Shown one piece after another: positions 6,291 to 14,146 of a stretch of 64,000 nt of DNA. Both the position numbers and the translations under genes were made by a program. The stretch lies in contig JAQTZV010000012.1 of the NCBI GenBank assembly GCA_028687585.1, forward strand, positions 87,745 to 151,744. Reading direction: 5' to 3'. The notes under the pieces are model-generated. The model was not told the origin of the DNA. It saw nothing but the letters and a program-made list of their open reading frames with translations, and searched no databases. How positions within the stretch are numbered: the stretch's first letter is position 1; each line of letters begins with the position of its first letter. The stretch is from Desulfuromonadaceae bacterium. Its GTDB lineage: Bacteria > Desulfobacterota > Desulfuromonadia > Geobacterales > Pseudopelobacteraceae.

Positions 6291-7679
6291 ATGTATCTCG
6301 TCCCGAATAATCTTGTTAATCAATATGTTGCCGTCCTCGAAAAACAGGACATCCCGATTTCTCAATTCGAAGATTACAAAAAATGGCTGCGGTTTTTCCT
6401 GGATTTCTGCGCCAAATATCCGGAATCGACGTGCGCGTTTCAACGGGTGCAACCATTTTTGAAAAAACTGCGAGAAAAGAAGCAGAGCGAAGAACAGAGA
6501 GAACAGGCCGCACATGCAGTAGCGCTTTATTGTGATATGCGAGGGCAAGAAGGAGATAAAACTCAATCGAGTGATCTCATTCCAGATGCTGAAGTGCCTG
6601 ATTTACAGCGGGCGATATCGGTTGTTCCCACAGGACATCAGTCGCACTATACTCGACCTCGGCCGGGATCATCGCATTATTGTGCAGCAGGATATCAGCA
6701 AAAATCTGATTCCCCAGAATGGGATGCCCTGATTGATAAATTGGCGGGTGAGATAAAAGTGCGGCATTACTCACGGAAAACGCTCAAGACGTATGCTCTG
6801 TGGTCGCGACAATTTCAGCGTTTCCTGAAAAGTAAGCCCCCGCAGGAACTGACATCGGCAGATGTGAAAGAGTACCTGACGTATCTGGCTGTTAAGTGCA
6901 AAGTGGCCGCATCAACACAAAACCAAGCTTTCAATTCCCTCCTGTTTCTCTTTCGTCATGCGCTGAAAAAAGATTTTGGCATTCTTCAAGGTGTGCCACG
7001 GGCAAAAAAGTCGCTTTACATTCCGATGGTGCTGTCCCGTCCGGAGATAGATGCTATCCTGAGCGAACTTGCACATCCATATAGTCTCTTCGTCAAAGTT
7101 CTGTTCGGTTGCGGTCTGCGATTGTTTGAAGGGTTGCAGTTGCGGGTGAAAGATTTCAATTTCGATGCCGGTATCTTGACGGTGCATGGCAAGGGGAAGA
7201 AAGATCGAACTGTGCCGATTCCGGAATCGATCCTGCCGGAATTGAGAACGCAGATCGAGGCAGTGGGAAAATTGCATGATAAGGATCTTAAAGCGGGATA
7301 CAACGGGGTGTTTCTGGATGATGATATAGAGAAAAAATATCCAAAGGCGCCGAAGGAGTTCACGCATCAGTGGTTCTTTCCGCAACGATCGCTGACCAAG
7401 ATGGAGGAAACCGGGCAGATGCGGCGCTATCACCTGCATGAATCAGAGTTACAGAGGGCACTCTACTGGGCGGTGCGCCGGGCAAAGATCCCCAAGAAAG
7501 TCACTGCACATACCTTCCGTCACTCGTTTGCCACCCATCTGTTGCAAGCTAATTACGATATCCGCGTTATTCAGAAACTTCTGGGGCATTCGAGTCTGAA
7601 GACGACGATGATCTACACTCATTGCGTGCCGGTAAGGACGGTGAAGGAGCCGAGAAGTCCGCTCGATCTGGCAGCGTGA
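6291..7679 (+). CDS. intI: Integron integrase with N-terminal extension
   Basis: This tyrosine recombinase catalyses attI x attC cassette integration. Catalytic residues are visible: Arg in CGLRLFEGLQLRVKDF, His407 and Arg410 in TAHTFRHSFATHLL, His433 in LLGHSS, and nucleophile Tyr442 in MIYTH. The IntI-specific insert that binds folded single-stranded attC is present (KKYPKAPKEF, then WFFPQ and RRYHLHES). The C-terminal RSPLD is also typical of IntI. At 462 residues it is well over 100 longer than class 1 IntI. The extra N-terminal part (about 1-80) looks like a second SAM-like core-binding domain. I chose ATG 6291 because GGAGG lies 6 bases upstream; the track start at 6255 lacks one. The gene is convergent with lexA and ends one base from it. 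Confidence 0.93.
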   Translation: MYLVPNNLVNQYVAVLEKQDIPISQFEDYKKWLRFFLDFCAKYPESTCAFQRVQPFLKKLREKKQSEEQREQAAHAVALYCDMRGQEGDKTQSSDLIPDAEVPDLQRAISVVPTGHQSHYTRPRPGSSHYCAAGYQQKSDSPEWDALIDKLAGEIKVRHYSRKTLKTYALWSRQFQRFLKSKPPQELTSADVKEYLTYLAVKCKVAASTQNQAFNSLLFLFRHALKKDFGILQGVPRAKKSLYIPMVLSRPEIDAILSELAHPYSLFVKVLFGCGLRLFEGLQLRVKDFNFDAGILTVHGKGKKDRTVPIPESILPELRTQIEAVGKLHDKDLKAGYNGVFLDDDIEKKYPKAPKEFTHQWFFPQRSLTKMEETGQMRRYHLHESELQRALYWAVRRAKIPKKVTAHTFRHSFATHLLQANYDIRVIQKLLGHSSLKTTMIYTHCVPVRTVKEPRSPLDLAA

Positions 7680-8285
7680 TTAAAACCTACGATACAGCCC
7701 GGTAACTTTCCCAAGGATTGAAACTTCATCTTTGCCGGCCCGCAGGATGATCGGCTCCATGTTCCGGTTTTCCGGCTGAAGCCGGATGTTTCCCTTCTCG
7801 CGGTAGAAACGTTTCAGGGTGGCCTCGCCATTCGCCATCGCTACGACAATGTCCTTGCTTTCTGCCGTGGTCTGAGGTTGTACAAGAACGAGATCCCCAT
7901 CCAGGATTCCGGCCTCGATCATGGAATCGCCCTTGACGCGAAGAAAGAATGTGCCGCCACTTTTTGCCTCGGTCCGGTCGATGGAAAAGTATCCCTCGAT
8001 ATCCTCGACCGGCGGTTGCGGCATTCCAGCACGAACTACGCCGACGATGGGAAGCGACGTTGATTGTGAAGCGGGAGGGGAGAGGACAATTCCCCGCGAA
8101 CTCCCTTCCCGGCGGTTGAGACAGCCTTTCAGTTCCAGGGCCTTCAGGTGCTTCATGATGCCGAGGGTGCCGTTAACGCCGAGCTGGGCAGCTATTTCGC
8201 GCAGGGAAGGGGGAGTGCCGTTGCGTTCAATGTAGCTGGTTATAATGCCCAGAACCTGCTGCTGTCGCGCTGTTAGTTGCTGCAT
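7680..8285 (-). CDS. lexA: LexA repressor
   Basis: This is the SOS repressor. The 201-residue product has an N-terminal winged helix (LTARQQQVLGIITSYIE, then PSLREIAAQLGV). The Ala-Gly self-cleavage site lies in GVVRAGMPQP. The latent-protease dyad is Ser in VKGDSMIEAGI and Lys in GEATLKRFY. Length is normal. The ATG at 8285 has AGGTGG 7 bases upstream; the ORF-track start at 8372 would translate through the operator. The protein very likely represses itself and the adjacent intI through the two operator sites described here. Confidence 0.95.
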   Translation of the reverse strand: MQQLTARQQQVLGIITSYIERNGTPPSLREIAAQLGVNGTLGIMKHLKALELKGCLNRREGSSRGIVLSPPASQSTSLPIVGVVRAGMPQPPVEDIEGYFSIDRTEAKSGGTFFLRVKGDSMIEAGILDGDLVLVQPQTTAESKDIVVAMANGEATLKRFYREKGNIRLQPENRNMEPIILRAGKDEVSILGKVTGLYRRF

Positions 8286-8308
8286 GGCGAGACCACCTGA
8301 CTTGAATT

Positions 8309-8326
8309 GGTTGTATAATGACAACC
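8309..8326. promoter_or_regulatory. LexA box upstream of lexA (autoregulation)
   Basis: GGTTGTATAATGACAACC has perfect GGTTGT/ACAACC arms and keeps all but one fixed position of the Geobacter-type LexA motif (A for C at position 7 on this strand). It lies about 24 bases upstream of the lexA start codon, as expected for autoregulation. Confidence 0.8.
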
Positions 8327-8482
8327 TATCAATGCCGGTTGCATATGTCAAGCGGTCAATCCGGCGCTTCAAGATACCTTTTGCCCGAACTGCCCGGCTG
8401 TGATAGATTCAGGCACATGCTGATATATCTATTTATAAATAACAGCGAACTTCAGCCTCTTCCTGCTGTGACAGACTAAACC

Positions 8483-8800
8483 ATGATCTCCGATTTTCTC
8501 AAACATCTCTTCCCCCGCGTCGTACTGGAGCGTAACCTCCGTTTCAGTTATACCTTCTGCCTGGGGGGAAAGACCTGCGCAGCCTGTATCGCCTGTCATT
8601 CTGCTCATTATGCCGAGCATGGCACATGCAGTGACTGCCATCGCGGCAATCCGGCATCAGAGCGTAAGAACATTGCCCATGCCGGGCTTACAGAGAAGGA
8701 AATGAAAGTGTTGGAGAGGATCTTTCCCGTATTCCAGGAATCGACACAACGAAGTTGGGGGGATTCGGTTGCGCCGTTCAGAAAACACCGGCAATCGTGA
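8483..8800 (+). CDS. Small diheme c-type cytochrome-like protein, possibly truncated
   Basis: The 105-residue product has two CXXCH heme-binding motifs (CIACH and CSDCH) followed by RGNPASERKNIAHAGLT. That arrangement recalls multiheme cytochromes of Geobacter redox operons. No clear signal peptide precedes the hemes (MISDFLKHLFPRVV) and no good ribosome binding site precedes the ATG. The protein may be an N-terminally shortened copy of a longer exported cytochrome, or the true start may differ. It ends 7 bases before the dihydrouridine synthase gene, so the two are probably co-transcribed. Confidence 0.6.
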   Translation: MISDFLKHLFPRVVLERNLRFSYTFCLGGKTCAACIACHSAHYAEHGTCSDCHRGNPASERKNIAHAGLTEKEMKVLERIFPVFQESTQRSWGDSVAPFRKHRQS

Positions 8801-8807
8801 GCGCGGC

Positions 8808-9767
8808 ATGACAGTGCTCCCATGGCAATCCGGAACAACTCCGCTGATGCTGGCGCCGATGCAGGGGCTGACCAACCGGGCCTTGCGCTCCTATTTTATC
8901 GAACATGTCCGGCCCGATGTCATCTTTACCGAGTTCATGCGTGTCAATACAGCACCGGCGGGAGCGGGGCTCACCGCTGTTGACCTGCGTGATGTTGCCA
9001 CCTGGCAGGAGGGTGTGCCGCTGGTGGTGCAGTTGGTGGGGCATGAGAGGGAGTCGCTGGTCCTGGCGTCCCGGGTCGCGCAGGAGGCTGGTGCTGCACA
9101 TATCAACCTCAACATGGGGTGCCCCTATGGCCGGATGGGGGGCGGCCTGACCGGTGGAGGGATGCTTCGCTATCCGGACAATCTTGCGGAGATCATCCCC
9201 GCAATGCGGGATGCCGTTGACGGCTCCTTCTCCGTCAAAATCCGGACCGGGTACGACGATCCGGACCAGATCCTGTCGCTGCTTCCGCTCTTTGAAACGA
9301 GCGGGGTGGATTTTCTGGTGCTGCATCCCCGTACCGTTGTCCAGAAGTACGACGGCGCTGCCGACCATAGAGTGACCGCCCGGGTGATTCGGGAGACCCG
9401 GCTGCCGGTGATTGCCAACGGGGATATCCGGAGCGCTGCCGATGGTGGACGGGTGCTGGGCGAGACCGGCGCTGCCGGGCTGATGCTGGGGCGGGGGGCG
9501 ATTGCCGATCCGCTGCTGTTCCTGCGTCTGCGGGGAGTGGTAAACCCCGAGCCGGGCCGGGAAGAGCGGAGAGCGGAACTTAACCGCTATCTGAGGGAGA
9601 TACTGATCCGCTATGGCCGGCTGTTCTGCGGCGATACGCAGGTGCTGAACAAGGTGAAGGAGATCATCGCGTACCTGGATGATCCGGAACTGGCAAAACC
9701 ACTCAAGGAAATGCGGCGGGCCAAAACAGTGCGGGCGTTCGAAGCTGCTCTGCACCGGCTCTGCTGA
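8808..9767 (+). CDS. tRNA-dihydrouridine synthase
   Basis: This FMN-dependent enzyme reduces uridine in tRNA D-loops. The 319-residue product has the Dus TIM-barrel signatures LMLAPMQGLTNRALR, the catalytic-Cys motif NMGCPYGRM, LHPRTV, VIANGDI and GLMLGRGAIADP. It fits the Dus family in length, with a short helical C-terminal domain. I start at ATG 8808 because the barrel follows immediately and the upstream cytochrome gene ends at 8800. Which Dus subfamily it belongs to cannot be decided by eye. A long antisense ORF (8778-9755) is a codon-bias shadow. Confidence 0.9.
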   Translation: MTVLPWQSGTTPLMLAPMQGLTNRALRSYFIEHVRPDVIFTEFMRVNTAPAGAGLTAVDLRDVATWQEGVPLVVQLVGHERESLVLASRVAQEAGAAHINLNMGCPYGRMGGGLTGGGMLRYPDNLAEIIPAMRDAVDGSFSVKIRTGYDDPDQILSLLPLFETSGVDFLVLHPRTVVQKYDGAADHRVTARVIRETRLPVIANGDIRSAADGGRVLGETGAAGLMLGRGAIADPLLFLRLRGVVNPEPGREERRAELNRYLREILIRYGRLFCGDTQVLNKVKEIIAYLDDPELAKPLKEMRRAKTVRAFEAALHRLC

Positions 9768-9970
9768 GCTGACCCCGTTAATCCGGGGGATAGGTCACCG
9801 GCAGGGGAGGGGAGGAAATGCTCCGGGAGCGCTCATGACATATGACCACGCCGCGTTGCAGTACCCTCTGCCTCTCAGCGCACGATCGAGATAAGCAGGG
9901 ACTCTTATCCATGATTCTGCTATAGTTGCGGCTTCCGGATTCACAAGGCCAGAAGGAAAGGAGAAATACA

Positions 9971-10231
9971 TTGTTGACACATATACGGCTGATATTTGCA
10001 CTGTCTTTACTGGCCATGCTCATTGGCTGCAGCAAGCTGACGATCAAGAATTACTCTAAAATCAAGGCTGGGACCGAGTACTCCGAGGTGGTCAATATTC
10101 TTGGCAAACCCGACACCTGTTCGGATGCACTGTTTGTAAAGAACTGCGTCTGGGGGAACGAACAGATGAACATTACGGTAAATTTTGTGGGGGACAAAGT
10201 ACTCCTTTTCACAAGCAAGAACATAAAATAG
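9971..10231 (+). CDS. Small SmpA/OmlA-like (DUF3862-type) lipoprotein
   Basis: The 86-residue product begins with a lipoprotein signal ending in MLIGCSK, with Cys as the lipidation residue. A compact domain follows (YSKIKAGTEYSEVVNILGKPD, later NFVGDKV) of the SmpA/OmlA/DUF3862 type. I chose the TTG at 9971, which is preceded by AAAGGAGAAA and places the signal at the N-terminus; the ATG of the ORF track (9926) would put charged residues in front of it. It would sit on the inner face of the outer membrane or in the periplasm. Partner unknown. Confidence 0.75.
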   Translation: MLTHIRLIFALSLLAMLIGCSKLTIKNYSKIKAGTEYSEVVNILGKPDTCSDALFVKNCVWGNEQMNITVNFVGDKVLLFTSKNIK

Positions 10232-10352
10232 GAAAAGCCGGTTCGAGTGCGTGGCCTGTCTCTTTATGCGTGCCGACAGCTACCGTATCACCCCCACCGT
10301 ATTTGTTGCCGTACTTGTCGTGGATGAAATGTATCCTGGCAACTCTGTCACT
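10209..10352 (-). pseudogene. Possible coding remnant without a start codon
   Basis: On the minus strand an open frame of about 47 codons reads like real protein (RIHFIHDKYGNKYGGGD, then VAVGTHKETGHALEP). It has no ATG, GTG or TTG with a ribosome binding site and is bounded by stops. It may be the tail of a lost gene. I do not recognise the family. Confidence 0.25.
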
Positions 10353-10404
10353 TCATGCCTCCCTTTGGGTGCAAGGAGGTCAATAGTCGAAGAGAGCTGA
10401 TTTT

Positions 10405-10782
10405 TCAGGCCCTGCCCCTGATGTGCGTTGTCACTTTAAGCGTAACAACATTTTTGTGGACATCTTTCAGAAGCTGCTCAATTTCCCTACGCAACGCCTT
10501 CTTTTCCGGAATGGCCGCCAGTTTCTGTTTGAAATCGTTGGCGGCGATCCTCAACAGCAGTTCCGTACTGGCTCCGACCGTTTCATTCCGGAAATCATCC
10601 GACACAGTCGCAAGAATAAGTTTCAGATTATCCAGCGTCACGATGTCTTGCTGAAAATCAGCCAGGTAGTTGGGGTTGCTGGCTTTTTTGACTTGTTCAT
10701 GAAGCACAACCTGAATTTCTTCACAGGCTTTGATGATCAAATCGAGTGCGTCAAGGGTGTGAGATACGCTTGTTTTCGTCAT
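10405..10782 (-). CDS. Hypothetical helical cytoplasmic protein
   Basis: The 125-residue product is mostly alpha-helical and charged, with no membrane segment or signal and no family I recognise. It begins MTKTSVSHTLDALDLIIKAC and ends with KNVVTLKVTTHIRGRA. I use ATG 10782 because AGGAGC lies about 8 bases upstream; the ORF track runs on to 10869 through non-coding-looking sequence. It stands alone between the DUF3862-type lipoprotein and a cytochrome gene. The composition suggests a helical-bundle protein. Confidence 0.6.
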   Translation of the reverse strand: MTKTSVSHTLDALDLIIKACEEIQVVLHEQVKKASNPNYLADFQQDIVTLDNLKLILATVSDDFRNETVGASTELLLRIAANDFKQKLAAIPEKKALRREIEQLLKDVHKNVVTLKVTTHIRGRA

Positions 10783-11107
10783 TAAAATAGCTCCTGAGGC
10801 AGATATGTCCTGGGAGTTTAGCCGTAAACCGGTCATTGTCAATAGAGAAAGAGAAAACTCCGGGATCACGTTTTACGTTTTCCGACAACATGTTATGTAA
10901 TTTATAAGGCGACCAATCGGCCGCCTTTCTGTTTTTGACCTGAGGGGATACCGAAGAATGTGGAGTAGAAGTGAGGAAGGAAGGTCGCAGGGGGGTACTC
11001 TTCTTGCAATTTTGGAAGCTCAAATGTATACTCCGGACAATAAGATTCGGAAGCGGCGGTAGGGGGCGAATCAAAAACGATCCAAATTTACCCAACAAGG
11101 AGTTGAC
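10783..11107. other. Intergenic region with a terminator-like hairpin
   Basis: No gene is supported here. A hairpin at 10906-10936 (AAGGCG pairing with CGCCTT, then TTTCTGTTTTT) looks like a plus-strand intrinsic terminator, although no plus-strand gene ends nearby. AAGGAG at the right end is the ribosome binding site of the next gene. Confidence 0.5.
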
Positions 11108-11398
11108 GTGAAAGCTAATCATATTTTAATCGGTAGTTTATTGCTCTGTGCAACAGGAGCGTGGGCGATGCAGCAACCCGCTAAACAGAAGGACTCGCGG
11201 ACGGCCCAGAGCATTCTGGAAACGAAATGCTCCAAATGCCACACTGTACAGGTTATCGATGCTGCCATTAGTGCCCATAAGGATATGGCGAAGATTCAAA
11301 AAGTAATGGAAGGCAAAGGAGCATCCCTAAGCGCTTCAGAGCGGGAAGTACTTGGCATTTTCTGGAAACAGAAGAATCCGTTGCAGGTGAACAAGTAG
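11108..11398 (+). CDS. Periplasmic monoheme c-type cytochrome-like protein
   Basis: The 96-residue product starts with a GTG preceded by AAGGAG. It has a signal peptide (residues 1 to about 20, HILIGSLLLCATGAWAMQ), a single CSKCH heme motif near residue 44, and a Met within AKIQKVMEGKG that could be an axial ligand. The size fits a class I mini-cytochrome c. It probably acts as a periplasmic electron carrier, but no partner gene is adjacent. A terminator follows. Confidence 0.8.
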   Translation: MKANHILIGSLLLCATGAWAMQQPAKQKDSRTAQSILETKCSKCHTVQVIDAAISAHKDMAKIQKVMEGKGASLSASEREVLGIFWKQKNPLQVNK

Positions 11399-11454
11399 CA
11401 GGCGCAACGCAGGGTGGTTCCTTTGGGACGTTCCAGGTATGTCAGGTGTAATGT

Positions 11455-11478
11455 AAGGCGGCCGCATGGCCGCCTTTA
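11455..11478 (+). terminator. Intrinsic terminator after the cytochrome gene
   Basis: AAGGCGGCC-GCAT-GGCCGCCTT is a perfect 9-bp stem with a short T-containing tail. Its outer stem (AAGGCG/CGCCTT) resembles the hairpin at 10906-10936, so similar hairpins bracket the cytochrome gene. Confidence 0.7.
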
Positions 11479-11520
11479 CTGCTTCTGCGCTTGCTGGCAG
11501 ATTTGCTGAGGAGCTGATGG

Positions 11521-12129
11521 ATGTCATGCATAATACCCATTGCGGGAGCGGCTGATGGCCGTGAAATGAAAGTTGCGCGGGAGATTGAAAAGTTAAAGCG
11601 GCGGGTCATCTGGTGTGAGCGTGCAGGAGGCGACAGCTGGCGGCAGATTTCCTTTATTTACCGGTCGGCGGACAGGTTTGGCAGCCGGGTTTTTGACCAT
11701 TCTTTCTGCCATGGAGAAATAAATCTGGCTGTTGGCTGCTCGACTGGTTCATGCTGCCGCTGCCGGCCCGATGTGTTTGCTTATGAGCAGAACGTGCTGG
11801 ATTTGCTGCCGAAAAGGCTTGGCGATTCCGAATACTGCCCCTTTTTCAACCCGGCCAAAAAAAACTGCGGCATTTATGGCGTCAGACCGTTTGCCTGCCG
11901 GGTTTACTTCAATCTTGGTTCTACAGTACATTGCTGCCGTAACCCGAATGATACGACCCTGCAGATGTTTGATAATCTCAAACGGCATCTGGAAAGGGTT
12001 CTGGGGCCTTACCTCGGGGGATACGGTCTCATACCTTTTCCAGATCAAAGCCCCCTCTTCGTTGGCTCGTCTTCAGCTCCTCAGCATACTTATTGTATGC
12101 CTTCGTCGCCTCAATCCTCGCCGCCTTGA
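11521..12129 (+). CDS. YkgJ-family Cys-rich (Zn/Fe-chelating) protein, altered C-terminus
   Basis: The 202-residue product has the YkgJ/UPF0153 cysteine pattern: GCSTGSCCRCRPDVF, then YCPFFNPAKKNCGIYGVRPFACRVY. These cysteines are thought to bind a metal or Fe-S cluster. AGGAG lies 7 bases before the ATG. The last roughly 30 residues (from IPFPDQSPL on, Ser/Pro-rich) do not look like protein. The opposite strand there reads as a plausible helical peptide instead (SKDAIKAARIEATKAYNK). The gene has probably lost its original tail and reads into foreign or decayed sequence. Confidence 0.7.
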   Translation: MSCIIPIAGAADGREMKVAREIEKLKRRVIWCERAGGDSWRQISFIYRSADRFGSRVFDHSFCHGEINLAVGCSTGSCCRCRPDVFAYEQNVLDLLPKRLGDSEYCPFFNPAKKNCGIYGVRPFACRVYFNLGSTVHCCRNPNDTTLQMFDNLKRHLERVLGPYLGGYGLIPFPDQSPLFVGSSSAPQHTYCMPSSPQSSPP

Positions 12130-12180
12130 TGGCATCTTTGCTTTGAAATTGGAATCACTTGACCCCTCAAATAGAGTTGG

Positions 12181-13998
12181 TCAATTGTCATACGACTCGT
12201 CAGGGTTTGCATGTGTCCTCGCCTGTTCCAGCATGGTTTTCAGTTTATGACGATACGCAGATACGCTTATCTGGGCGGTTGTGTATTGCAGCAAGGCTTC
12301 CAGATAGCGAAGCGACGGAGATGCGGCCGGTTTTGAACCGAAATCGGCATAGATGAACGCTACAACCCTGTTTGCGCGTATGAGAGGGAAAAGCAGCACT
12401 TCGGGCTCTTCCATTCGGCCGATCAGCCGGTAAAGCTCATGCGGCCACGTTGAGTCGCTATGAAACCCAAAGTACATCTGTCCGTTTTTAATGACCTCCT
12501 CAAATATCTGCTGATCATCAAGCGGGATTCTCAGATTGGCAAGGAGTTCCAATCCGTCACTTTTTTCCCCTCTGACCCCGAAAGATTCTTCCGCTACAAG
12601 CTCTGATTCTGTCACCGAAAAAACAATGGCCCGCTCGAATACTTCGATCAGGTACGCAAGAATAGTGACGGAAATCTCCGTATGTGTTTTGCAGTTGCGC
12701 AGTTTGGTGATGCAGGTAAAAAAACGTTGGTCATCACTGCTGCGGTATTCCGACGACAATGTCCGGAGAAAGGCTCCCAGGCCGGAGCAGAAAGAAAGTG
12801 CCTGCTGCGCCGACGATTCTTCCGCGCATTCTTTGCAGGGTCGGGGAATAATGGAACGTATTCCGGAGCTGAGTGCCTGCAGTCCCTGAGTGCCCCAGAA
12901 ACGCGAACAGGCAATCAGGACAACTGACGCCTGAGGGTATTTCTGCAGCTCTTTGCAGATCTGCAATGTGTCCTGTGTGGCATCGTCGTGTGGGACATCA
13001 ATAAAAATAACCAGTTGAACCATTTGACAGAGCAATAACCTGATATTGATCGCAAGTGAGACTACGGTATCTGATGAAACTGAATAGATACGTTCCTGAA
13101 AACATATCGATCGTACCATTGTCGATAGAATCGGTGACTGTGTAATCACGATCACCGCTATATCGGGAGGTAACAGCGCTCCGTTTTCCTTCTGTACGGA
13201 TCCTGACAACAGCGTTGCCAGTTCCTGTTTCTGCTCTTTTGCCGCAGAGGGAAACTCCTCAATAACCAGCTTCCTGACCGTGTTCACCTCGCGGTAGCCT
13301 TGATCGCTGCTCCGTTGAATCATGTCCCGCTGTTCTGCCAGAAATTGCTGGAGTCCTGACGGGACACTCCCCTGATCGCATTCGTTTGATGTCATTGCCT
13401 GCGCATTGATTCCCTGTTGTTCCGTATCCAGGTCCAGATTAGTGACACCGGCAATGCTCAGAATTTCATCCATGGTGCCATCACGCACCTTTTCGTCAAA
13501 GATCCGCAATGATTCCATCAGGATTCCCTGCGCATTCAGCAGGATTCTTTGCGGAAACTTTGTCCGGGAAAAATGGTAGCCATCGGTAGTGTTGCTTTTG
13601 GCAATATCCAGAGAGAATTCCCCTGTTTTCCAGGTCAGAACCTCAACAATTGTCATCTCAATTAATGATTCTATGCCGTTATAGGCGGCAGTTTCTTCAA
13701 CCATGTTATGTTCGAGAAGTGTAATGACGAGCGGCCTGCGATGGTCTCCGGCGTTTTTTTGGATATCCAGCACCTGAGCAAGCTGTTGTTCCGTTATTGC
13801 TCCGGCACTGACCAGAACCTGCCCGATCCGCACCCGGTTATTGAGGTAATTGGCACTGACAAGATCTCCATCATGGAAGACTAGCTGACTTTCTCCTTTT
13901 TCACTGGAGAGCCGCAATATTCCGGATTTTTTGGATCCATTCAGCAGCTGTATGATATCGATTATCGGAAAATTTCCGAGATCGCCTTTTAGTGACAT
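12181..13998 (-). CDS. DUF4388 (PATAN) domain regulator with receiver-like and GAF-like regions
   Basis: The 605-residue product starts with a DUF4388 domain (residues about 1-150: MSLKGDLGNFPIIDIIQLLN, KKSGILRL, FHDGDLVSANY). This module is common in Desulfuromonadota and Myxococcota signalling proteins. The middle (about 270-390) looks like a receiver-type alpha/beta fold without a clear phospho-Asp set. The C-terminal third resembles a GAF-like sensor domain. I chose ATG 13998, preceded by GGAGAG at 8 bases; the ORF track adds about 100 unconvincing residues. No DNA-binding or enzymatic motif is visible, so it may be a scaffold or sensor in a chemosensory or polarity pathway. Confidence 0.75.
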   Translation of the reverse strand: MSLKGDLGNFPIIDIIQLLNGSKKSGILRLSSEKGESQLVFHDGDLVSANYLNNRVRIGQVLVSAGAITEQQLAQVLDIQKNAGDHRRPLVITLLEHNMVEETAAYNGIESLIEMTIVEVLTWKTGEFSLDIAKSNTTDGYHFSRTKFPQRILLNAQGILMESLRIFDEKVRDGTMDEILSIAGVTNLDLDTEQQGINAQAMTSNECDQGSVPSGLQQFLAEQRDMIQRSSDQGYREVNTVRKLVIEEFPSAAKEQKQELATLLSGSVQKENGALLPPDIAVIVITQSPILSTMVRSICFQERIYSVSSDTVVSLAINIRLLLCQMVQLVIFIDVPHDDATQDTLQICKELQKYPQASVVLIACSRFWGTQGLQALSSGIRSIIPRPCKECAEESSAQQALSFCSGLGAFLRTLSSEYRSSDDQRFFTCITKLRNCKTHTEISVTILAYLIEVFERAIVFSVTESELVAEESFGVRGEKSDGLELLANLRIPLDDQQIFEEVIKNGQMYFGFHSDSTWPHELYRLIGRMEEPEVLLFPLIRANRVVAFIYADFGSKPAASPSLRYLEALLQYTTAQISVSAYRHKLKTMLEQARTHANPDESYDN

Positions 13999-14146
13999 GT
14001 TATTATCTCTCCGGGAGAAATCTGTGAGTTTTGAGTCGCTTCTTATACCATAGTTGATTTGTTGCCGTGAAGATCCAAAATTTTCATAGCCTGCTCTCAT
14101 AACTCCTGTTATTATACGCACCATTACTGTTTTGTGGAGGGGCTGC

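Noticed and set aside
8778-9755. 325-residue ORF antisense to the dihydrouridine synthase
   Set aside because: It is His/Pro/Arg-rich, has no ribosome binding site and mirrors the codon bias of a complete known enzyme.
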